Of a stretch of DNA of 64,000 nt, positions 27,249 through 34,991 are shown one piece after another. Position 1 is the stretch's first letter, and every line of letters begins with the position of its first letter. The stretch covers positions 124,001 through 188,000 of the forward strand of contig VRZD01000001.1 of NCBI GenBank assembly GCA_016743235.1. The letters are read 5' to 3'. The position numbers and the translations under genes were made by a program. The stretch is from Pantanalinema sp. GBBB05 (GTDB lineage Bacteria; Cyanobacteriota; Cyanobacteriia; Leptolyngbyales; Leptolyngbyaceae). The notes under the pieces are model-generated. The model saw only the letters and a list, made by a program, of their open reading frames with translations. It did no database searches and was not told where the DNA came from.

Positions 27249-27488
27249 AATTCGACAACTATTGAGGACTGAAGTTTATCTGTATAACAACCCGAAGCGG
27301 AGAGGTTATCCCGATCGCGCTCGATTGACTCGCTCCAGAGCAATCACTACCGCATAGGTGCATGAGCCAGAACGATCGCGGCAATCCTTGAGACGTTGCT
27401 TGAAATCATTGCTCCGTTCGGTTGAGCAGATGTAAGTAACCTTTATAACCTGACCAAGTTCTCTTGTCAGTCTGCTTCAACCGGGTTA
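27249..27488. other. Intergenic region behind the toxin gene
   Basis: A minus-strand stretch of about 50 codons without ATG (27319-27480) is open but unrecognised. The remainder carries HIP1-rich sequence. No terminator or RNA gene seen. Confidence 0.4.
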
Positions 27489-27836
27489 TTAGGTTGCGTC
27501 GGGCTCTTCAGAGTCTTCCCCAATTGTTTGCTGTGATGCGTGACGGATGTGGAGAATGCGAACCGTTGATACGTTTTGCCCCTCTAAAACAGTAAAAAGG
27601 ATTCTGTACGAATTACGCCCCTGCCCGTAAAGTAACTGGCGAATCTCTTGGCTGAAATACTCATTCTCTCTTGCTAAAGCGCAGCGTTTGGGCGATCGAG
27701 ACAAAGACTCAATTGCTTGTAGCAGTTCTGAATACCATTGGCTTGCCTGCGTAGGAGAGCTAACTTGAGACAACCGTAGAAATGCACCGTCTACTTCAGC
27801 CTCTGCCACGCTGGAAATTTCGATCCGGTATTTCAT
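27489..27836 (-). CDS. RelE/ParE superfamily toxin
   Basis: A 115-residue protein with the RelE/ParE fold pattern: KYRIEISSVAEAEVDGAFLR at the start, AIESLSRSPKRCALARE in the middle, and RQLLYGQGRNSYRILFTV followed by VSTVRILHIRHAS at the end, the basic HIRHAS-type terminus seen in ParE toxins. ParE relatives poison gyrase, RelE relatives cleave mRNA on the ribosome; which applies is not decided by sequence. Its start overlaps the antitoxin stop (ATGA). Confidence 0.85.
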   Translation of the reverse strand: MKYRIEISSVAEAEVDGAFLRLSQVSSPTQASQWYSELLQAIESLSRSPKRCALARENEYFSQEIRQLLYGQGRNSYRILFTVLEGQNVSTVRILHIRHASQQTIGEDSEEPDAT

Positions 27837-28087
27837 GAATCGGCTGACAGATTATACTTGCGACGTTGCTCTTCAGCAAAATCTTGAAAAGACCGAGACC
27901 TTTCTGCCTCAAAATCATCCAATCCTTGCTGAATCCCTTGAATAGCCGCTTCCGAATCTTGGGCTTCCCACTCTAAGACACTGGTTAACAATTCAGACGC
28001 AACGAAATTAACATCTTGACCTCGCTGTGCCGCTTTGTCACGCAATAATGCTTCTAATTCAGGACTTAAGGTAACAATGATTGCCAT
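27833..28087 (-). CDS. Antitoxin of the RelE/ParE pair
   Basis: An 84-residue protein upstream of and overlapping the toxin gene by 4 nt, the usual order. The N-terminus (MAIIVTLSPELEALLRDKAA) fits a ribbon-helix-helix DNA-binding motif, and the acidic C-terminal half (residues 45-84) would wrap the toxin. It probably represses its own operon together with the toxin. Confidence 0.8.
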   Translation of the reverse strand: MAIIVTLSPELEALLRDKAAQRGQDVNFVASELLTSVLEWEAQDSEAAIQGIQQGLDDFEAERSRSFQDFAEEQRRKYNLSADS

Positions 28088-28250
28088 TGAGCAACCTCTT
28101 CTAGAGCAAAGCCGTTACACTGCATTTTAGCAAAACTGAGGAAGACCCTCTGAAACTCAATAGCTTGATGTTGAGCCCGATCGCTTCTCCAAATGAGCGA
28201 TCGCGCTACTTCTGTCTATGGGCGATCATTGCGTTTTATACAAATCTTTT

Positions 28251-29948
28251 TTAGCCACCTGGTTGTAACCAGCCTTTAATAACTGCTTTAACAAGCTTTA
28301 GATACTTGTTCTCTAAGACAAATTCATCAAGTGCAGTTTCGCCACATGCTTGTAAGGCACCAGCTACGCGACGTTTAAAGCTAGGTGTAGTCTCATCATT
28401 GATGTAAGTGATTTGATCAGATTCATTGGCAGATGGATTATTTTCTTCTAACTGTTTAATCAAGTGTAGAATTTCCTCGATTGATTCAGCAAGAGTTTGT
28501 TTTTCCCAAGAATGGATAAATGTGTTGTAATCCGAACGTGCATATCTACCCACTGCTCCAGCTTGTTCAACATTATATGTATCTCCTTCTCCGTTATTAT
28601 TTGTCATATTGCTTCCCGTTCCTGTTTGTAAATGGACTGAGCGATGAAAATGATAGTTAATAGGTACTAATGCTAGTGTTCGTAAAAGCTGTTTGTTTTC
28701 ATCCTGAAGTGATCTTATAAATTCACTCTGTACTTCTACTTTTCCTTCCAACTTAGCAATTTGGCGTTCGTATCTTATTACTAAGTCACGTTGAATATCC
28801 TCATGATCTAATCCTGAAGGAACTATAACTTCTAAACGAATGAAGCCATCACCAAGACTTTCATACTTTTTGAGATAAAGCTCATAACCAGATAAATCAT
28901 AAATATTGGCATTAGCTTCAGTAAAAGCGAAAGCAAATGCTTGCCAATTAATACCATTACGAAATACAAGTTCAATAGTATCTTGAGCTACTTGATATAA
29001 CCTAGTAAATTCACTTTCTTCAAAGTTACGATCAAGTGGTCTGCGCTCCTCTTTATGACACTTTAAATACACAAATTGACAGAAAACATTATTTAAGTTC
29101 GATTTATTAACAATCCAATCTTCTATACAGGCTCCTGTTAATTCTACTCCGGAAAAATCGGTATTTATTGCCTTTACTCGTGTTAAGCAAGCTCGACTGA
29201 GAATTGCTTTATGAAAATTAGCATTACTAAGGTTAGCATCACTAAGATTAGCATCACTAAGGTCTGCACTACTTAAATCTACATTGCTTAAATCTGCACC
29301 ACTTAAATCTATTCCAGCTAAATTAGCATTATTAAATTTAGCTCCATTCAGATAAGCTCCAGGCATTTTCACATTGTTTAATGTAGCCCCACTAAAATTT
29401 GCCCCATGCAATCTTGCTCCTAAAAACAGTGTTCTATCAAATACCGTATTACTAAAGTTAGTCTTATTAAGATTAGTTCTCATTATTTCACCGGCATGAA
29501 AGCTTGCACCACTGAAATCACATTGGCTACAGTTAGTGTCAGATATTCTGATTACATGAAAAGTGGCATTAGTAAATTTAGAACCATTAAAATCAACTTT
29601 ATTAAAACAAGTGCAATCAAGGTTGGCATTGGCAAGGTCTACTTCAGTTAGATCAGCCTCATAAAAACCAGCACCGCTTAAATTAGCTTTAGTAAGATTA
29701 GCTTTAGTAAGAGTTGCTTCATTGAAAGAAGCCCCACTTAGATTAGATCCACTTAAATTAGCTTCCTTAAATTCTGCCTTATTAAAATTTGCATGATTAA
29801 GATCTGCCTCAATCAGATCAGCTTTGTGAAAGCTAGGAATAATCTTTGGATTTTGCTGTCGCCAATCATTCCAAATATCTACTCCCTGATGAAGAAGTGC
29901 AAGATGGAGGGAGTCTGGTGCATCATTCGTCCAAACCAATTTCCACAT
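28251..29948 (-). CDS. Pentapeptide-repeat protein with coiled-coil and C-terminal effector-associated domain
   Basis: A 565-residue protein. Residues about 40-290 hold some 45 pentapeptides of the A(D/N)LxX type (for example LSDANLSDANLSNANF), which fold into a right-handed quadrilateral beta-helix. After this come a globular region (YQVAQDTIELVFRNGINWQA), a short coiled coil (RYERQIAKLEGKVEVQSEFI) and a C-terminal segment with YNVEQAGAVGRYARSDYNTF and FKRRVAGALQACGETALDE, a module that recurs in cyanobacterial pentapeptide and NACHT-type proteins. The gene is AT-rich and has no HIP1 octamer, unlike its neighbours, which suggests acquisition. Function unknown. Confidence 0.75.
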   Translation of the reverse strand: MWKLVWTNDAPDSLHLALLHQGVDIWNDWRQQNPKIIPSFHKADLIEADLNHANFNKAEFKEANLSGSNLSGASFNEATLTKANLTKANLSGAGFYEADLTEVDLANANLDCTCFNKVDFNGSKFTNATFHVIRISDTNCSQCDFSGASFHAGEIMRTNLNKTNFSNTVFDRTLFLGARLHGANFSGATLNNVKMPGAYLNGAKFNNANLAGIDLSGADLSNVDLSSADLSDANLSDANLSNANFHKAILSRACLTRVKAINTDFSGVELTGACIEDWIVNKSNLNNVFCQFVYLKCHKEERRPLDRNFEESEFTRLYQVAQDTIELVFRNGINWQAFAFAFTEANANIYDLSGYELYLKKYESLGDGFIRLEVIVPSGLDHEDIQRDLVIRYERQIAKLEGKVEVQSEFIRSLQDENKQLLRTLALVPINYHFHRSVHLQTGTGSNMTNNNGEGDTYNVEQAGAVGRYARSDYNTFIHSWEKQTLAESIEEILHLIKQLEENNPSANESDQITYINDETTPSFKRRVAGALQACGETALDEFVLENKYLKLVKAVIKGWLQPGG

Positions 29949-30197
29949 ACTTTTCGACTTATTTGTTTAATGTGCTTAGAGCTAATAAATAAAGTAATAG
30001 GGTCTACTGGAAATAAATCAGTATTTTAAGCCTGGGGATTAGGCAGGTTTACTATTGCTACTAACAAATTCTAGCAATGATCTTGCTCTCTGATGGGCTG
30101 AGGCTTTAGCAAGAGCTGTTAATCTACGAATACCAAAAGAGACGATCGCCCAATGACGATCGCCCCTTCTATCAATTAGTGATTATTCAGTTTTGGC

Positions 30198-31073
30198 TTA
30201 GCGGCGGCGGCTACCGAAACTCCGGTTCGAGCGCATCCGGCTCCCACCGCTACCAAAACTCCCGCGCGATCGCTGGTTGTAGCTGGGATTGTTATTGCGA
30301 CGCAGAGTGCTTGTGCCGAATCCAGAACCCGTGGACCGATCGCGGGTGGAAGTCCGGGGAGTATTCAGGCGCGAGCGGCTAGAAGACGGCGATCGTAGTT
30401 GTCCAGTCGTGCGGAAGGCTTGACGATTTCTGACTTCGGCGGGTGGGCGGCTATACCGTTGCTGATAACTGGATACCGCCTGGTTATAGGTCGTGCCATA
30501 GCCACCGTAACCGGTCATAATTCCAGGTTGGTAAACGGGCGGCATATAGTATTGAGGTCTGAACAACAGACTTCCGATCGCCTGACCCGCTAATGCCCCC
30601 GCAAACGGAGTCCAAAAGCTCGACTGTTGCCGTACCACGACAGTTTGAGGTTGTCCCGTCGCCGGATTCGTTTGAGTTTCCGTTACATTATGGACATACT
30701 CAATTTTGTAGTCCTCGGTCAGGTGTAGCGACGGTTGACCATTCTCAACCTTGAGATAGCTTTTCTCCTTAGCCGCAACCTCTTCATCCGTTAGCCGCGC
30801 CATTGGTAAGTTGGTGCTGCTAAACATCGAAGATTCACCCGGCTTGGTGTTTAACAAGGCTACCCGGTATTCGCCTTCGGCATCGTTGTAGGTGGCTTGC
30901 TGGATCGGATATTTACCATCGGATAGACGCTGCGCTGCCGCGATCGTGCGTCCTTCCGATTGGCTTTGGGGCAGGTCGGAGTACGGCTCTCCTAGCGATG
31001 AATTATTGCCACACCCAACCGTTGACCACACGAGGGTCAGTGCCATTGAGAACAGCACAAATTTACGAAACAT
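30198..31073 (-). CDS. Lipoprotein with Gly/Ser/Arg-rich tail
   Basis: About 290 residues with a lipoprotein signal: hydrophobic run (FVLFSMALTLVWSTVGC) and lipobox TVGC. I use the ATG at 31073 since it opens the signal; an in-frame ATG at 31097 adds eight residues. The middle contains strand-like sequence (YKIEYVHNVTETQTNPATG) and a hydrophobic glycine zipper-like piece (FAGALAGQAIGSLLF). The last 100 residues are low complexity, rich in Arg, Ser and Gly. Its start lies 31 nt after the stop of the DUF1517-like gene, so both are probably one operon. No function known. Confidence 0.7.
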   Translation of the reverse strand: MFRKFVLFSMALTLVWSTVGCGNNSSLGEPYSDLPQSQSEGRTIAAAQRLSDGKYPIQQATYNDAEGEYRVALLNTKPGESSMFSSTNLPMARLTDEEVAAKEKSYLKVENGQPSLHLTEDYKIEYVHNVTETQTNPATGQPQTVVVRQQSSFWTPFAGALAGQAIGSLLFRPQYYMPPVYQPGIMTGYGGYGTTYNQAVSSYQQRYSRPPAEVRNRQAFRTTGQLRSPSSSRSRLNTPRTSTRDRSTGSGFGTSTLRRNNNPSYNQRSRGSFGSGGSRMRSNRSFGSRRR

Positions 31074-31104
31074 AGTTTGAATGGATGAAATCAACATGGT
31101 TGTG

Positions 31105-31710
31105 TTACAGCGGTACTAACTCTGGAAAATTGGTCAGGGTTTGATCGGCGGTGAGTTCATCTCCCAACCGAGCGGGAGAGAAATGCACCTGAATAGCTCT
31201 TAGTCTCTCGCCATAGTGGAGATTGATCAATGCTTTCAGTCCGGCTTTCATTGCCGTCATGTTCGCCAGATCGACTTCCAGTTCTGGAACTTCACCCTCA
31301 AATGCCGCCGTAATCATGACGACAAGATTATGGGTCACGGGCAGGGCAAAGTCGGCATCCTCCGGTTGCTCCAGGTCATCGAGTTCTGGGGCGCTGCCGT
31401 ACCGCTGAGCAGAATCGGTGAATAGCTCAGTGACATAATCACCCGCTTCCCCTTCATCCCAAAACACATCCCCTTCATTTGCTGCCGATTGCCAATAGGT
31501 TTCATACTCTAGAAGCCCCTGGCAAATCGATACCAACCCTTCTCCCAAAACCTGCAAATCGCCATCGGACTCGATCGCATCTCGACCCGCCTGGTTTAAG
31601 ACTCCGAGTAAGGGAGCTACCTCTTTGCCTGCCAGATGCAGAAACAGCCGACAGACTACAAAACGAGTCTTGCCAGTCATGCGGTTGAGGCGATCGCGCC
31701 AGGATGTCAT
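31105..31710 (-). CDS. DUF1517-like protein
   Basis: A 201-residue protein. Its second half (NLVVMITAAFEGEVPELEVD, then LRAIQVHFSPARLGDELTAD and a FPELVPL end) follows the DUF1517 pattern of cyanobacteria and plastids, in which a strand LxVxVLWTPQ and a terminal YPxLxxL recur. The N-terminal half is acidic and helical. It lacks a signal peptide. It shares an operon with the downstream lipoprotein. Match to DUF1517 is by recall of the pattern and should be tested; otherwise hypothetical. Confidence 0.5.
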   Translation of the reverse strand: MTSWRDRLNRMTGKTRFVVCRLFLHLAGKEVAPLLGVLNQAGRDAIESDGDLQVLGEGLVSICQGLLEYETYWQSAANEGDVFWDEGEAGDYVTELFTDSAQRYGSAPELDDLEQPEDADFALPVTHNLVVMITAAFEGEVPELEVDLANMTAMKAGLKALINLHYGERLRAIQVHFSPARLGDELTADQTLTNFPELVPL

Positions 31711-31853
31711 AATTTCACTCCTTTACTGCCCACTCTATTTGTCTCTATTTACGACAAACTTTTCATCTATCTCTAGATCTAGCGTGTCCTCGGCTATGGT
31801 GGGTATGGGGATATCTGCCCAAAACCGTACCATTGACATCGATTAAAGCTCCC

Positions 31854-33233
31854 ATGATGGCAACCAAACGTCCTCCCGTTCCGACGGCTCCCGGTTTATG
31901 GCAACTCAGCCAATGGATTTTAAACCCCTTAGATTTTTTAGATGACTGCTCCCGCCGTTATGGCGACTGCTTTGCCCCCCAACTCGGAAAACTGCGTAAT
32001 TTAGTCGTCTTCAGTCACCCAGACGCGATCGCGCAGATTTTTACTAACAGTTATGAACAATTTGAGTCGGGACGGGCGAACTTCGTGCTGCGATTGATGT
32101 TAGGGGATAACTCCTTGCTGTTATTGGACGGCGATCGGCACCAACGCCATCGGCAATTACTCATGCCACCCCTGCATGGCGAACGGATGAAAGCCTACGG
32201 GGATCTGATTTGCCAAATTACCGAAACTGTCACTCAGCAATGGGAAGCCGATCGCCCATTTGCCGCCCGTCCATTTATGCAAGCCATTTCCTTGCAAGTG
32301 ATTATGCAAGCGGTGTTTGGCATCACAGAAGGACAACGCTATCACGATCTGAAGGAGCGACTGAATACTCTACTCCATCTGACCTCATCCCGGTTTGGCT
32401 TCGCAATGGGCTTTTTCTCCTTTATGCAGCAAGATTGGGGGCGATGGAGTCCGGGGGGGCATTTTCAATACCTCAAACAGCAAGTGGATGAGCTGCTGTA
32501 CGCCGAAATTGCCGATCGTCGGCAACACCCAAACCCTAACCAGACCGACATTCTTAGCCTCCTCTTAGCCGCCCGCGATGAAGCCGGAGAACCATTAACC
32601 GACATCGAATTGCGGGACGAACTGATGACCTTGTTGGTCGCTGGGCATGAAACGACTGCCACAGCACTGAGTTGGGCTTTGTATTGGATTCATCGCCTAC
32701 CCGACGTGAAATCCAAGTTAATGGCAGAACTGGACTCCTTAGGCGATCGTCCGGATGCCAGTGCAGTCATGCGGCTCCCCTACTTGAATGCCGTCTGCTC
32801 AGAAACGCTGCGGATTTATCCCGTGGGATTTGTGGGCACGATTCGGATTGCTAGAGAAGCCTGCGAGATTGGCGGCTATGCGCTGGAACCAGACACCTTA
32901 ATTACCCCGTGTATTTATCTGGTACATCATCGGGAAGACCTCTATCCCAATTCCTTTGAGTTCCGCCCCGATCGCTTTTTAGAGCGGCAATTTTCGCCCT
33001 ATGAATATTTGCCCTTTGGCGGCGGACATCGGCGCTGTATTGGAGCCGCCTTCGCTCTGTACGAAATGAAGCTGGTATTAGTCACCATTCTGACTCGCTA
33101 CGAATTAGCCCTAGCCCACGATCGCCCTGTCCTGCCCCAACGTCGGGGGGTCACGATCGCTCCCGCCGGTGGGATCGACATGGTGATGCGCCGCCACCGC
33201 TCTGCCCCCCAACCCGCCTTATCCCGGAGCTAA
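31854..33233 (+). CDS. Cytochrome P450, CYP110-like
   Basis: About 460 residues with full P450 signature: I-helix AGHETTATALSWALYW, ExxR in SETLRIYP, and the haem loop FGGGHRRCIGAAFALYE with the thiolate cysteine near residue 395. N-terminal LWQLSQWILNPLDFL and RYGDCF match the CYP110 family common in filamentous cyanobacteria, whose members oxidise fatty acids, alkanes or terpenes; the true substrate is unknown. I start at the ATG at 31854 (or 31857); an upstream TTG at 31833 is also in frame. No dedicated ferredoxin is next to it; the hydrolase downstream (115 nt) may or may not share its transcript. Confidence 0.88.
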   Translation: MMATKRPPVPTAPGLWQLSQWILNPLDFLDDCSRRYGDCFAPQLGKLRNLVVFSHPDAIAQIFTNSYEQFESGRANFVLRLMLGDNSLLLLDGDRHQRHRQLLMPPLHGERMKAYGDLICQITETVTQQWEADRPFAARPFMQAISLQVIMQAVFGITEGQRYHDLKERLNTLLHLTSSRFGFAMGFFSFMQQDWGRWSPGGHFQYLKQQVDELLYAEIADRRQHPNPNQTDILSLLLAARDEAGEPLTDIELRDELMTLLVAGHETTATALSWALYWIHRLPDVKSKLMAELDSLGDRPDASAVMRLPYLNAVCSETLRIYPVGFVGTIRIAREACEIGGYALEPDTLITPCIYLVHHREDLYPNSFEFRPDRFLERQFSPYEYLPFGGGHRRCIGAAFALYEMKLVLVTILTRYELALAHDRPVLPQRRGVTIAPAGGIDMVMRRHRSAPQPALSRS

Positions 33234-33348
33234 TTGAGAGCGTTTCGACAGCGAGTTCGGCAACTACGGCAATCCCAATGAGGGAAAGGCTGTTCTAGAA
33301 TAATGAGAGTGGTTTTACACCTCTTAACACTCTGATACAGCGTCTCCT

Positions 33349-34239
33349 ATGCAGTCACCGTCGATCGTCGCTCCTACTCTGGGTCAGCACTGGCAATGGC
33401 AAGGTCAGTCGATTTACTATGTTAAAGCGGGAGAACGCCGTCCCGATCGTCCACCGTTACTGTTAGTACATGGGTTTGGGGCATCCACGGATCACTGGCG
33501 CAAGAATTTAGCTGGTTTAAGTTCCGAGTTTGATGTTTGGGCGATCGACTTGTTAGGATTTGGGCGATCGGCAAAACCAGACTGGCGATACAGTGGCGAC
33601 CTGTGGCGCGACCAACTGCATGATTTCATTACTCAGGTCATGGGGCAACCAGCGGTGTTAGCTGGGAACTCGTTAGGGGGGTATACCTCGCTTTGTACAG
33701 CGGCTCAACGGTCTGAGTCGGTCGCTGGATTGGTGTTAATTAACAGTGCTGGACCGTTTAGTGATCCAGAGCCCATACCACCCCCAAATCCCTTACGGGA
33801 AGTCATGGGTAAAACCATTCAAACCTTATTTCAGCAGGATTGGGCAAGTTCACTGCTGTTTCAGTATGTACGGCAAAAATCGACAATTCGGAAAACCCTG
33901 GAACGCGTGTATTTGGATCAAAGTGCCATCACGGATGAATTAGTCGATGCCATCTACCGTCCATCCTGTGATCATGGAGCTGCTAAGGTTTTTGCGTCAG
34001 TTTTTCGGACTCCTCAAGGGGAAAAAGTTGACACCTTACTTAAGCAACTAAGTTGTCCGTTACTGATGATTTGGGGAGAAGCCGATCCCTGGATGAATTC
34101 TCGGGAGCGGGGAGCAAAATTTCGGCAGCATTATGCTCAATTAACAGAATATTATCTCCGAGCAGGTCACTGTCCTCATGACGAAGTGCCGGATCAGGTC
34201 AATGAACTCATCGGCACCTGGATCTTGAAGCATTGTTAG
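33349..34239 (+). CDS. Alpha/beta hydrolase
   Basis: A 296-residue soluble enzyme of the alpha/beta-hydrolase fold. The oxyanion HGFGASTDHW, nucleophile elbow AGNSLGGYTS (serine near residue 108), the acid in LMIWGEADPW and the histidine in AGHCPHDEVP form a complete triad. Similar cyanobacterial proteins are described only as hydrolases or pheophytinase-like; here no substrate is evident. It follows the P450 gene on the same strand and overlaps the minus-strand receiver gene's end by only a short gap, so the two converge. Confidence 0.88.
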   Translation: MQSPSIVAPTLGQHWQWQGQSIYYVKAGERRPDRPPLLLVHGFGASTDHWRKNLAGLSSEFDVWAIDLLGFGRSAKPDWRYSGDLWRDQLHDFITQVMGQPAVLAGNSLGGYTSLCTAAQRSESVAGLVLINSAGPFSDPEPIPPPNPLREVMGKTIQTLFQQDWASSLLFQYVRQKSTIRKTLERVYLDQSAITDELVDAIYRPSCDHGAAKVFASVFRTPQGEKVDTLLKQLSCPLLMIWGEADPWMNSRERGAKFRQHYAQLTEYYLRAGHCPHDEVPDQVNELIGTWILKHC

Positions 34240-34242
34240 GGG

Positions 34243-34611
34243 TTAGACCCCAGTTTTAATATATCTACCCACCACGCCACAGAGTTGTTCGGCATCGAAG
34301 GGCTTGGTCAGATACTCTGTGGCTCCAGCGAGACGACCCTGGATTTTGTCAAAAGCCCGATCGCGAGCCGTTAGCATGACGATCGGTAAGTCCTGAAACT
34401 GGGGTAAGTTCCGAATCGTGCGGCAAAGTTCCAAGCCATCAATATCGGGCATGGAGACATCTAATAACAGCACTGTAATGTCTTCACGGGATAGTGTACT
34501 GAGTGCATCAACCGCATTATCAGCAACGAGGACTTGATAATGGGTAACCAATGCCCGTCGAATTAGTTCTTGCATGACGGGGCTGTCGTCCACAGCTAAA
34601 ACTTTCAGCAT
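34243..34611 (-). CDS. Single-domain response regulator (CheY-like)
   Basis: A 122-residue receiver domain. The phosphoacceptor aspartate lies in VLLLDVSMPD, the acidic pair in LAVDDSPV, the switch threonine in MLTARD and the lysine in YLTKPFD, so it should be phosphorylated. There is no output domain; it must act by protein contact or phosphorelay. The ATG at 34611 begins MLKVLAVDD; the longer frame up to 34665 adds residues unlike the domain. It is divergently placed from the histidine kinase gene at 34992, a likely partner. Confidence 0.88.
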   Translation of the reverse strand: MLKVLAVDDSPVMQELIRRALVTHYQVLVADNAVDALSTLSREDITVLLLDVSMPDIDGLELCRTIRNLPQFQDLPIVMLTARDRAFDKIQGRLAGATEYLTKPFDAEQLCGVVGRYIKTGV

Positions 34612-34991
34612 AGTGACCTGCAAACAATCTGGATGATGGGAGAAAGTCAGTTCACTTGGGCACAAAAGCGATCGTAGATACCCCGAATGAATTGAGTCTT
34701 TTCACTTTAGAGATGCCCGTCTTTAGCCAATAAGAGACAGCCCTTAAATAATTTTTATACTTCTAGAGCAGTAATGCCGCCTGAAGCAACAATGAAACTC
34801 TTTTCATAGTTAAGTTCTTAAGTATAACTCTTGGGGTTAGGGAAGTTTAGGGATGACCTACTGGATCGCATCGTGCTGACACTAGTTCAAGTATTTTGTC
34901 GAAACTATCATATTTACATAACGAAAGGTGAATCAATCGCATACTAGCTAGCAGCGATGGGCACTCTAAAGCTGACAGTTGGACGAACACT
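34612..34991. other. Divergent promoter region, receiver and kinase
   Basis: About 380 bp, AT-rich, separating the minus-strand receiver gene from the plus-strand kinase gene. No inverted repeat or recognisable operator was noticed; promoters for both genes must lie here. Confidence 0.4.

Noticed and set aside
27319..27480. Open stretch of about 50 codons on the minus strand
   Set aside because: No start codon and no recognisable protein; not reported as a gene.
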